Assembly: GCA_903877345.1 (NCBI GenBank)
Contig: CAIRDL010000689.1
Coordinates: 1 to 5,201 of the forward strand
DNA length: 5,201 nt
Direction: 5' to 3'
DNA from: an uncultured Oscillochloris sp.
GTDB taxonomy: Bacteria > Chloroflexota > Chloroflexia > Chloroflexales > Chloroflexaceae
Every line of letters starts with the position of its first letter. Positions within the stretch are counted from its first letter, which is position 1. Under the pieces are notes generated by a model, which was not told the DNA's origin, did no database searches, and saw only the letters and a program-made list of their open reading frames with translations. Positions 1 to 5,075 of this stretch are shown piece by piece. The position numbers and the translations under genes were made by a program.

Positions 1-1
1 C

Positions 2-580
2 CTAGCCGTGATCGCTACGGGCCAGCGCCTGCGCCAAGCCGTCGCTGCCGACACGCCCATTGGACGGACGATTAAAGCGTTGCTCGACCAGGGTCAGCTT
101 GCGCCTGATACCCTGATGGATCGCCTGATGCGCCAGTGGTTGCGCGCCGTGCCAGCCAGCCAGGGCTGCCTCTTTGATGGCTACCCGCGCAACCCCACGC
201 AGGCGCTTGCCCTCGCGGGCATCCTGGCCGACAAGCGCCGGTCGCTCAACGCCGTGGTCGCCCTGAACCTCGACGCCGAGGAGGCGGTGCAGCGTTTGGG
301 CGGGCGGCGCATCTGCCGTTGGAACGGCGAACCCTTCACGCTGCACCAGAATGACGTTGCCGCCGTGGCGCGCTGTGCCGAACTGGGCGGCGTGCTTGAG
401 TGCCGCGAAGATGACCACCCCGAGGTCATCTACGAACGCCTGCGCGTTTATGAGCGCGAGACCGCCCCGTTACTCGCTTTCTACGCCGACCAGGGCTTGC
501 TGACCCGCGTTGACGCGCATGGTACGCCAGAGGCGGTGGCAGCGCGGGTGTTGGTCGCCGTGCGCTCGATCAACGATTGA
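2..580 (+). CDS. adk: Adenylate kinase-like nucleoside monophosphate kinase, 5' end cut by window edge
   Basis: Adenylate kinase reversibly transfers phosphate between ATP and AMP in the cytoplasm. The reading frame is open to the first base, so the P-loop with its lysine lies outside the window; the first GTG (position 8) falls inside a conserved motif and is not a start. Counting that codon as residue 1, the visible family marks are ATGQRLR at 3-9 (usual STGDMLR of the AMP site), FDGYPR at 56-61, GRR at 99-101, a LID domain at about 102-133, REDD at 133-136 and ERLRVYERETAPL at 143-155. The visible 190 residues plus about 25 missing would give the usual length of 215. Two oddities: Asp is replaced by Gln in the STGD motif, and the LID keeps only the first cysteine of each zinc-knuckle pair (C103-x2-N106, C123-x2-L126). 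The neighbour is tpx rather than the ribosomal-protein/secY cluster where adk often sits, so this may be a second, divergent copy. Family assignment is firm; AMP specificity is inferred. Confidence 0.88.
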   Translation, partial: LAVIATGQRLRQAVAADTPIGRTIKALLDQGQLAPDTLMDRLMRQWLRAVPASQGCLFDGYPRNPTQALALAGILADKRRSLNAVVALNLDAEEAVQRLGGRRICRWNGEPFTLHQNDVAAVARCAELGGVLECREDDHPEVIYERLRVYERETAPLLAFYADQGLLTRVDAHGTPEAVAARVLVAVRSIND

Positions 581-606
581 CAAAGGTTGTGCAGATGGCG
601 TACAAT
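577..606 (+). promoter_or_regulatory. Sigma70-type promoter for tpx
   Basis: A perfect -35 box TTGACA (577-582) is separated by 18 bp from the -10 box TACAAT (601-606, five of six consensus bases). The -35 box overlaps the TGA stop of the adenylate-kinase gene. Initiation would be expected near 613, leaving a leader of about 55 nt before the tpx start. This is the best promoter match in the window and implies that tpx is transcribed independently of the upstream gene. Confidence 0.72.
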
Positions 607-633
607 GGATGTACGGCGATCAAATGGTTGTAC
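595..633 (+). promoter_or_regulatory. Three direct ATGG..GTAC boxes over the tpx promoter (candidate operator)
   Basis: ATGGCGTAC (595-603), ATGGATGTAC (605-614) and ATGGTTGTAC (624-633) are direct repeats covering the -10 box, the expected start site and the early leader. The last two are 19 bp apart, about two helical turns. Position and repetition suit a regulator binding site, but no known operator was recognised, and short repeats can arise by chance. Confidence 0.3.
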
Positions 634-666
634 TAGCGTGCTGTGCCACGCCCCCACGGAGTAATC

Positions 667-1182
667 ATGATTGAGCGTGCAAACGCCTTCGACTTTCTCG
701 GCCCGCGTACCTTGGTTGGCCCCGCACTTCAGGTTGGCGACCCCGCCCCTGATTTCGCCTTGGTGAACGCGATGCTGGCAACCGAAACCTTGGCGAGTTT
801 CGCCGGGAAGCCCCTGGTACTCAGCGTCGTGCCGTCCCTCGACACCAGCGTGTGTAGCAAGCAGTCGCTACGCTTCAACGAGGCGGCGACGACCCTCGCA
901 GATCGCGTCAGCTTTGTGACCGTGAGCGCCGACCTGCCTTGGGCGCAGGCGCGCTGGTGTAGCAGCAACCATGCCGATTTTTTGCAGACCCTCTCGGATC
1001 ACCGCGAGCTCAGCTTCGGCCAGAGCTATGGCACCTATTTGCCCGATTTCCGTGTCGAAAGCCGCGCGGTGTTTGTTGTTGATGCCGCAGGGGTACTCTG
1101 CTACGCCGAGTATGTGCCGACCGCCGGCCAAGAGCCGGACTACGCCGCAGCGCTCGCGGCGCTTGAGGCGGCGCTGGCGTAA
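667..1182 (+). CDS. tpx: Thiol peroxidase (atypical 2-Cys peroxiredoxin Tpx)
   Basis: Tpx reduces hydrogen peroxide and, preferentially, alkyl hydroperoxides, using thioredoxin as reductant in the cytoplasm. The 171-residue product is close to the E. coli length of 168. PSLDTSVC at 56-63 holds the active-site Thr60 and peroxidatic Cys63; ADLPWAQARWC at 88-98 holds the resolving Cys98; SRAVFVVD at 132-139 supplies the active-site Arg133; EPDYAAALAALEAAL closes the fold. The 35-residue Cys-Cys spacing fits the Tpx class and not AhpC. An additional Cys145 lies outside the catalytic set. The ATG at 667 was chosen because GGAG (658-661) stands 5 nt before it; an in-frame GTG at 643 has no such site and would add 8 residues before the normal N terminus. 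The gene has its own promoter upstream and a strong terminator downstream, so it is probably monocistronic. Confidence 0.95.
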   Translation: MIERANAFDFLGPRTLVGPALQVGDPAPDFALVNAMLATETLASFAGKPLVLSVVPSLDTSVCSKQSLRFNEAATTLADRVSFVTVSADLPWAQARWCSSNHADFLQTLSDHRELSFGQSYGTYLPDFRVESRAVFVVDAAGVLCYAEYVPTAGQEPDYAAALAALEAALA

Positions 1183-1242
1183 GCCAAAGGGCCGGTTGAA
1201 CGCATTAGGGTGCCTTAAACCAGCTTCATCGTTTGTAAAGTT

Positions 1243-1278
1243 CGTAGGTGCGGCTTGTAGCCGCACCTGCGTTTTTTT
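1243..1278 (+). terminator. Intrinsic terminator of tpx
   Basis: A 13-bp stem with one G-U pair (CGTAGGTGCGGCT, 1243-1255, against 1259-1271), a TGT loop and seven T residues (1272-1278) begin 60 bp after the tpx stop. The inner 10 bp (AGGTGCGGCT) pair perfectly. Read on the minus strand the hairpin is not followed by a T run, so it terminates efficiently only for the plus strand. The 60 bp between stop and stem show nothing recognisable. Confidence 0.92.
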
Positions 1279-1295
1279 AATGGGCTGTGCGGCAA

Positions 1296-1326
1296 CCCCC
1301 AACCCCTAACCCCCAACCCCTAACCC
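1296..1326. repeat. Heptanucleotide repeat CCCCYAA x4, G-quadruplex-forming on the minus strand
   Basis: Four perfect units CCCCCAA / CCCCTAA alternate at 1296-1323, followed by CCC. On the minus strand this gives five G runs of 3-5 separated by 2-3 nt, a classical quadruplex pattern. It spans the stop codon of the minus-strand gene (1320-1322) and its 3' flank, between two convergent genes. The pattern resembles the short tandem heptamer repeats known from filamentous cyanobacteria; that comparison is from general knowledge. Confidence 0.85.
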
Positions 1327-2573
1327 GTGGCTGTCAAGTAGAAGAAGTCGCGGCTCCAGGGGCGCAAGTAGCGCTGCCGTTCACCTTTCATCGCCTCAAG
1401 CAACGGGGTTGCGACCAACCCGGCGGGCGAGGCTCGAAAGGTGTCAAAGCGCACATAGACCGCGTTGATGTCGAGTTGCATGGCGTAGGCAACGTCAAGC
1501 ATCACGAAGGCTGACGCCAGTCGCGGCAGAATCAGCGAGTCACCCGCCACGTAGTACAACACCGCTCCGTCAGCGCTGATGCCGATCCCAGAGCGCTCAA
1601 CGGCGGTCACGCCATTCAGGATGATCCCCCAGTCCCGCGAGGTCTGATCGGCGGTGTGGGGGTTGAGCGTCCCGTGATCTATCAGCAATGGGCCGTTCTG
1701 CCGCCACGCGACCATTCCGGTCGTCGTCACAATGTCAGTCCCCCAAGCCCCGATGCGAATCTGTCCGTCCTGATACAGTGCGATGGTGCCGAAATGGTTA
1801 ATTGGCGGGAGCACCGTCACCCCGTTGACCATCGCCCCAAAACTGCCGTGGCGGGCCTTAAAGCCGCCGTTAAAGGCCGCCAACAGCGCCCCGCTCTGGC
1901 GATCAGCCGCCGGGATGATCCCTTTGCGCGTGAGTTTCACCTTTGAGATCGGCTCTTCGCTGCCCAACACAAAATGGAGTTGCGTCGCACGCACATCTAT
2001 GGCGACGACGGCGGCATAAACATACGGGCGCTCCGGGTCGGGCTGCACAAAGGTTTTATAGGCAACCACACGTCCGGCGGGATCGCTCAGGTAGGCCGAC
2101 CACTGGCCCGCCCCCGCCATTGTGCCCACATCAAGCAGCGGAGCCGGTTGCCACGCGGTCGGCGTCGGCGTAGGCGGCGGAACGGTCGCCACGGGCGGCA
2201 CCGTCGCCACTGGCTTTGTCCGGGTTGGCTCAGGTGTGCCTTGCGGTGCGGGCGTGACGCTAGGCTGCGGCAGAACCGCTACGGGCGTGTTCGCCTCCCA
2301 CGGCGCAGTGCTACGCATCAGGCCGCGTTGATACGCCTCGTGTTGTGCCCAATCCTTGAGGCTGAAGACGGTGTCCTCAAGCTGGGCCACCGCTTCGTCC
2401 CCCACGACAGCGCGCAACATGTCGGCACTCTGGGCCGCGAGTTCTGGGCGCAAGCCAAGCACGGTCGTCCCGATCACCACCAACAGCACCACAACCAGGC
2501 TAGGCATCAGACAGCCACGACGGCGTTTGGTGCGCGTGCGTCGCCCTTGGGCGCGTGAGGTTGGTCTGTACAT
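1320..2573 (-). CDS. Membrane-anchored phosphodiester glycosidase-like (NAGPA domain) protein
   Basis: This 417-residue protein is predicted to be anchored in the membrane with its catalytic-type domain outside. An Arg/Lys-rich N terminus (RRTRTKRRR, about 11-19) precedes a hydrophobic segment at 23-42 (signal anchor), then a helical stretch, a Pro/Thr linker at about 93-144 with repeated ATVPP, and a C-terminal domain from about 147. Domain marks are AAFNGGF (232-238), WRQNGPLLIDHG (290-301), SGIGISADG (328-336), AMQLDIN (364-370) and RDFFYLT (408-414). The family of mammalian NAGPA and bacterial relatives cleaves sugar phosphodiesters; the bacterial substrate is usually unknown and may be an exopolysaccharide. 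The usual LDGGGS loop is here LDIN, so activity is uncertain. The ATG at 2573 has AAGGG (2586-2582) 8 nt upstream; a GTG at 2687 would add 38 residues translated from repeat DNA and is rejected. The gene follows oppC on the same strand but is separated by 259 bp of repeats, so co-transcription is doubtful. Confidence 0.82.
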   Translation of the reverse strand: MYRPTSRAQGRRTRTKRRRGCLMPSLVVVLLVVIGTTVLGLRPELAAQSADMLRAVVGDEAVAQLEDTVFSLKDWAQHEAYQRGLMRSTAPWEANTPVAVLPQPSVTPAPQGTPEPTRTKPVATVPPVATVPPPTPTPTAWQPAPLLDVGTMAGAGQWSAYLSDPAGRVVAYKTFVQPDPERPYVYAAVVAIDVRATQLHFVLGSEEPISKVKLTRKGIIPAADRQSGALLAAFNGGFKARHGSFGAMVNGVTVLPPINHFGTIALYQDGQIRIGAWGTDIVTTTGMVAWRQNGPLLIDHGTLNPHTADQTSRDWGIILNGVTAVERSGIGISADGAVLYYVAGDSLILPRLASAFVMLDVAYAMQLDINAVYVRFDTFRASPAGLVATPLLEAMKGERQRYLRPWSRDFFYLTATG

Positions 2574-2586
2574 AGAGCGTACCCTT

Positions 2587-2616
2587 GGCAGATTGTAGAT
2601 TGCAGCTTTGCTGCAA
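2587..2616. repeat. Dispersed repeat, left-part copy (copy A)
   Basis: These 30 bp match 3816-3845 at 29 positions, with the first 25 identical. They end in a perfect hairpin (TTGCAGC, TTT, GCTGCAA, 2600-2616). On the minus strand the copy abuts the AAGGG site of the phosphodiester-glycosidase-like gene and carries TACAAT (2597-2592), which could act as a -10 box, though no good -35 box lies at normal distance. The single difference from 3816-3845 restores a base pair in the hairpin stem. Confidence 0.85.
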
Positions 2617-2645
2617 GGGAAGCGGATCTTTTTACCTGTTCCATC

Positions 2646-2701
2646 GTGACCCGTGATGCGTGATCGCTCAGGGTGCGGCCTCGTCACGTATCACGCATCA
2701 C
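2646..2701. repeat. Inverted pair of GTGATNC heptad runs forming a 12-bp perfect inverted repeat
   Basis: GTGATGCGTGAT (2653-2664) is the exact reverse complement of 2690-2701, separated by 25 bp. Each arm belongs to a run of three heptads: GTGACCC, GTGATGC, GTGATCG (2646-2666) and, on the opposite strand, GTGATGC, GTGATAC, GTGACGA (2701-2681). It occupies the centre of the 259-bp gap between oppC and the glycosidase-like gene. There is no T run after either arm, so it is not a standard terminator; it may still form a hairpin in the read-through transcript. Confidence 0.75.
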
Positions 2702-2736
2702 ACGACCACCGGGACATTCTAAATTTTCCGCATCCC

Positions 2737-2806
2737 CAACAGGACGCAGTGCCTTTGCCCAAATTGTAAAGCCGGGCGGCGGTTTTAGCTTGACAGTTGA
2801 GACCTG
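2737..2806. repeat. Dispersed repeat, right-part copy (copy B)
   Basis: These 70 bp match 3843-3912 at 67 positions, and all three differences are transitions. The copy ends at GAGACCTG in both places. It lies 26 bp beyond the oppC stop on the minus strand. With copy A it covers the whole of the 3816-3912 repeat, but 120 bp (2617-2736) separate the halves. The block contains no plausible gene; open frames across it are simply the repeat translated. Confidence 0.9.
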
Positions 2807-2827
2807 ATCCCCGATCCCTGACCCCTG
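2807..2827. repeat. Heptanucleotide repeat ATCCCYG x3
   Basis: ATCCCCG, ATCCCTG and ACCCCTG follow one another directly, joining copy B of the dispersed repeat to the oppC stop region. On the minus strand the unit is CAGGGAT/CGGGGAT, a G-rich run of four G tracts. It is a second heptamer sequence, distinct from that at 1296-1326. Confidence 0.65.
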
Positions 2828-2832
2828 AAAGC

Positions 2833-3798
2833 TTACCGCCCACTCTCGCGTGGGTCGAGTGCATCGCGTAACCCGTCGCCAACAAAGGTCAAGGCTAGCA
2901 CAAGCACGGCGATCAGCACGACGGGAAAGAGCAGCATCCACGGGCCGGAGCTAAGATTGCCGAAGCCGTCAGTCATGAGTTGCCCAAGACTGGTGGGGAA
3001 GGGGTTGTTCGGATCGACCGAGGGCCGCATACCGACGCCGAGGAAGGTTAAGATCGCTTCGGCAAGGATGAGGCTGGGGATGCTGAATGATACCGTGACG
3101 ATAATCGGCGCAAGCGTGTTGGGCAGGATGTGACGGGCCAGGATCTGCCCCGTCGGGATGCCCAAAGCTCGCGCCGCCTCGACAAACGCTTGCGCTTTCA
3201 ACATGAGGACTTGGCCGCGTACAAGCCGCGCCAGACTCGTCCAACTTACAATGGCTAGGGCACTGAAGATCAGCAGCAAGCCGTTGAAGGCTTTGCCGAA
3301 CCATGTCTCGCGGAAGGCCACCGTCAGCGTGATGATGAACAGCAAGTCGGGGAAGGCGGCGATGATCTCGGTGCAGCGCATCAGCAGATTGTCAAGCCAA
3401 CCGCCCGCGAAACCGGCAAGCAGGCCAATGCTGACGCCTAAGCTGACGATGATCACCTGCGGCACTACGCCCACAATCAGCGAAACCCGCGTCCCGTAGA
3501 GCAGGCGGGCGAGGAGGTCGCGCCCGTTGGTGTCGGTACCCAAGAGATTGGCGGGGTTGGGTTGGCGCGCTGGGTTGTTCGTAACCCAGATTGGCGGGCG
3601 CAAGCTGTTGCGGGCCGTCTGTTCGACGGGGTTGTGGGCCGCAAGCAGCGGCGCGCCAAGGGCAACCAGCACGTAGAGCGTGACGACGATCAGCCCAAGC
3701 GTGGCCGCCCGGTTCTGCAACAAGCGACGGCGGGCGTCACCCCAAAGGCTCCGGGGTCTGATGGTGGTCAGATCGAGGGTGTCACGTTGCAATGCCAC
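2833..3798 (-). CDS. oppC: ABC transporter permease, OppC/DppC type
   Basis: This is one of the two membrane subunits of a peptide/nickel-class ABC importer and works as a heterodimer with the OppB-type protein encoded upstream. The 321 residues carry a first membrane segment at 33-53 (the N-terminal OppC-type region), the signature LGTDTNGRDLLARLLYGTR at 86-104, further membrane segments at about 103-128, 145-162, 171-187, 228-253 and 287-306, and the ATPase-docking EAA loop at 207-227 (EAARALGIPTGQI then RHILPN). The end VGDGLRDALDPR is typical. The start is the GTG at 3798, with GGAG (3807-3804) 5 nt before it; an upstream GTG at 3921 would append 41 residues read from the dispersed repeat. 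No ATPase or binding-protein gene is present, so substrate cannot be told from sequence; peptides are the default and sugars or other solutes are possible. Confidence 0.93.
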   Translation of the reverse strand: MALQRDTLDLTTIRPRSLWGDARRRLLQNRAATLGLIVVTLYVLVALGAPLLAAHNPVEQTARNSLRPPIWVTNNPARQPNPANLLGTDTNGRDLLARLLYGTRVSLIVGVVPQVIIVSLGVSIGLLAGFAGGWLDNLLMRCTEIIAAFPDLLFIITLTVAFRETWFGKAFNGLLLIFSALAIVSWTSLARLVRGQVLMLKAQAFVEAARALGIPTGQILARHILPNTLAPIIVTVSFSIPSLILAEAILTFLGVGMRPSVDPNNPFPTSLGQLMTDGFGNLSSGPWMLLFPVVLIAVLVLALTFVGDGLRDALDPRESGR

Positions 3799-3815
3799 TG
3801 GGTCTCCGTCTTTAA

Positions 3816-3912
3816 GGCAGATTGTAGATTGCAGCTTTGCCGCAACAAGACGCGGTGCCTTTGCCCAAATTGTAAAGCTGGGCGGCGGTTTTAGCTTGAC
3901 AGTTGAGACCTG
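3816..3912. repeat. Dispersed repeat, complete copy (copy C)
   Basis: This 97-bp block unites the sequences found separately at 2587-2616 and 2737-2806 and sits in the oppB-oppC gap. Its left edge is 17 nt upstream of the oppC start, matching the position of copy A 13 nt upstream of the glycosidase-like gene. On the minus strand it holds TACAAT (3826-3821) with TTGTTG (3848-3843) 16 bp upstream, a weak candidate promoter for oppC. No open frame in it resembles a protein. Confidence 0.88.
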
Positions 3913-3989
3913 TAACCGCACGCTGCATTCCTTGCGGCTTTGCGGCTTTGCGGCTTTGCGGCTTTGCGTCAGATCGCTGAACTGTCAAG
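3895..3989. repeat. 10-bp inverted repeat bracketing the octamer array
   Basis: CTTGACAGTT (3895-3904, the end of copy C) is the reverse complement of AACTGTCAAG (3980-3989). The arms are 75 bp apart and flank the tandem octamers, so they could close a large stem in the oppB-oppC transcript. The same 10 bases occur in copy B without the partner arm. Chance pairing cannot be excluded. Confidence 0.4.
3931..3970. repeat. Octanucleotide tandem repeat TTTGCGGC x5
   Basis: Three perfect TTTGCGGC units are flanked by one-mismatch units at each end (CTTGCGGC at 3931-3938 and TTTGCGTC at 3963-3970). It lies in the non-coding gap between oppB and oppC, 35 bp from the oppB stop. An 8-bp unit is prone to slippage, which would change the spacing between the two genes. 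Confidence 0.9.
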
Positions 3990-4005
3990 TTGGATTGAAA
4001 CATGC

Positions 4006-5010
4006 CTAATCGTAGGTAATACGCGGATCCATAACCCCGTAGGCCAGATCCACCAGCAGATTCGCCACGCCGAGGAAGAAGACGAAGATGAGCGCCCCCG
4101 CGACGATCATCGAGTAGTCGCGCTTCCCGATGGCATCAACCAGCAACGCACCCATACCAGGCACTTGGAAGATCAGTTCGGTGTAGAGCGTGCCGGTGAT
4201 CAGGTTGGCCGCAAGTGGGCCGAGAATCGTGATGACGGGCAGCAGGGCGTTTTTGAGCATATGCCGCCAAATCACCACTTGGTCGCCGAGTCCTTTTGCT
4301 CTGGCTGTCCGCACATAGTCTTGGCGCTTCACCTCAAGCACGCTAGAGCGCGTCAGGCGGGTGATGAAGCCGAGTGAGGTTGACCCCAGGGCGATGGTCG
4401 GCAGCACCCACGGCCTGATGGGATCTTGCCAATCAGAGAGCACGGTGAACCATTTGAACCATGTGGCGAAAATGATAATCAGCAGGAAACTCACAATCAG
4501 GGTCGAGAGCGAGACAAACAAGGTTGAGCCGAAGAGCACAAGGTAGTCTATCCAGGTATTCTGCTTGAGCGCCCCGATGATGCCGAGCGGCACCCCAATT
4601 AGCACGGCGAAGAGTAGCGCCTGGAGGCCCAAGCGCGCCGAGTAGTAGAAGCGACTCGGCCTGCCGGTGCGTTCGCCGAACAGTTCCTCCTGCACCGTGC
4701 GCGCCCCACGCGAGGCGTACGTCGGCCCGAAGTTTCCGCCGATGGCCCCCCAAACAATGGTCGTAGCCTCACGCTGCGGGTCAGGCTCGAGGTCGAAAAA
4801 CATATAGCGCGTGAACTGTCGCCACACGGGCAGATCAAGCCCAAAGCGTTGGCGCAGAAGAGCCTCAACGCGGGGCGGCATCTGGCGATGATCCGCGTCA
4901 GTATCAAAAGGCCCACCGGGGGTTAGTTTTGCCAGGGTGAAGGTGATTAGCCCGACGGCGATCAACACCGGAATTTGCCAGAGGATGCGACGGAGGATGA
5001 AAGCCGTCAT
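4006..5010 (-). CDS. oppB: ABC transporter permease, OppB/DppB type
   Basis: First membrane subunit of the peptide/nickel-class importer, partner of the OppC-type protein downstream. The 334 residues start with MTAFILRRILWQIPVL and a membrane segment at about 9-29 followed by LTPGGPF (29-35), typical of OppB. A long external loop (about 36-122) precedes further membrane segments at about 125-147, 155-183, 200-217, 255-277 and 300-323. The EAA loop is at 231-256 (DYVRTARAKGL, then RHMLKNAL), followed by the conserved FQVPGMGALLVDAI (281-294) and the terminal YGVMDPRI. Length is normal. The ATG at 5010 has AGGAG (5021-5017) 6 nt upstream. Genes of this type usually overlap or nearly touch their oppC partner; here 207 bp of repeats intervene. 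The upstream region holds a tandem array and a foldback element, and a binding-protein gene may lie beyond the window. Confidence 0.94.
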   Translation of the reverse strand: MTAFILRRILWQIPVLIAVGLITFTLAKLTPGGPFDTDADHRQMPPRVEALLRQRFGLDLPVWRQFTRYMFFDLEPDPQREATTIVWGAIGGNFGPTYASRGARTVQEELFGERTGRPSRFYYSARLGLQALLFAVLIGVPLGIIGALKQNTWIDYLVLFGSTLFVSLSTLIVSFLLIIIFATWFKWFTVLSDWQDPIRPWVLPTIALGSTSLGFITRLTRSSVLEVKRQDYVRTARAKGLGDQVVIWRHMLKNALLPVITILGPLAANLITGTLYTELIFQVPGMGALLVDAIGKRDYSMIVAGALIFVFFLGVANLLVDLAYGVMDPRITYD

Positions 5011-5047
5011 GCGAGGCTCCTATCTTTCTCGGATCGAGTCCCCGCGA

Positions 5048-5075
5048 ACTATAGCAATCCTATTGGGGGTGTTGC
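5048..5075 (-). promoter_or_regulatory. Candidate outward extended -10 promoter at the end of the foldback element, toward oppB
   Basis: On the minus strand the end of the terminal inverted repeat reads TGCTATAGT (5056-5048), an extended -10 box with five of six consensus bases. A weak -35 candidate, GCAACA (5075-5070), lies 16 bp upstream. Initiation would fall near 5041, about 30 nt before the oppB ATG and just ahead of its AGGAG site. The spacing is suitable but the -35 box matches only half the consensus. Confidence 0.3.

Noticed and set aside
643..666. GTG start for tpx at 643
   Set aside because: No ribosome binding site, and it adds 8 residues absent from the family; ATG 667 has GGAG at 5 nt.
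1243..1278. Bidirectional terminator serving both convergent genes
   Set aside because: Read on the minus strand the hairpin is preceded by A residues and not followed by a T run, so only plus-strand function is supported.
868..1302. Minus-strand open frame opposite tpx
   Set aside because: Shadow of a GC-rich gene with strong family evidence on the plus strand; it also crosses the terminator hairpin.
1296..1326. Telomere-like end sequence
   Set aside because: Only four units, internal to the window and between two ordinary genes; nothing suggests a replicon end.
1974..2558. 194-codon plus-strand open frame opposite the glycosidase-like gene
   Set aside because: Composition is arginine/histidine-rich and low-complexity opposite the Pro/Thr linker; the minus-strand frame has recognisable domain motifs.
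2574..2687. N-terminal extension of the glycosidase-like gene to a GTG at 2687
   Set aside because: The extra 38 residues translate the inverted heptads and copy A of the repeat, and the GTG lacks a binding site; ATG 2573 has AAGGG 8 nt upstream and leads straight into a signal anchor.
2790..2795. TTGACA in copies B and C (2790-2795 and 3896-3901) as plus-strand promoters
   Set aside because: No -10-like sequence lies 16-19 bp downstream in either copy and no plus-strand gene follows.
2684..2941. Small minus-strand open frames over the oppC 3' end and copy B
   Set aside because: They share residues such as NCQAKTAA with a frame at 3812-4003 only because both read the same DNA repeat; no start signals or family features.
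3799..3921. N-terminal extension of oppC to a GTG at 3921
   Set aside because: The extra 41 residues are the dispersed repeat in translation; GTG 3798 has GGAG at 5 nt and gives a normal OppC N terminus.
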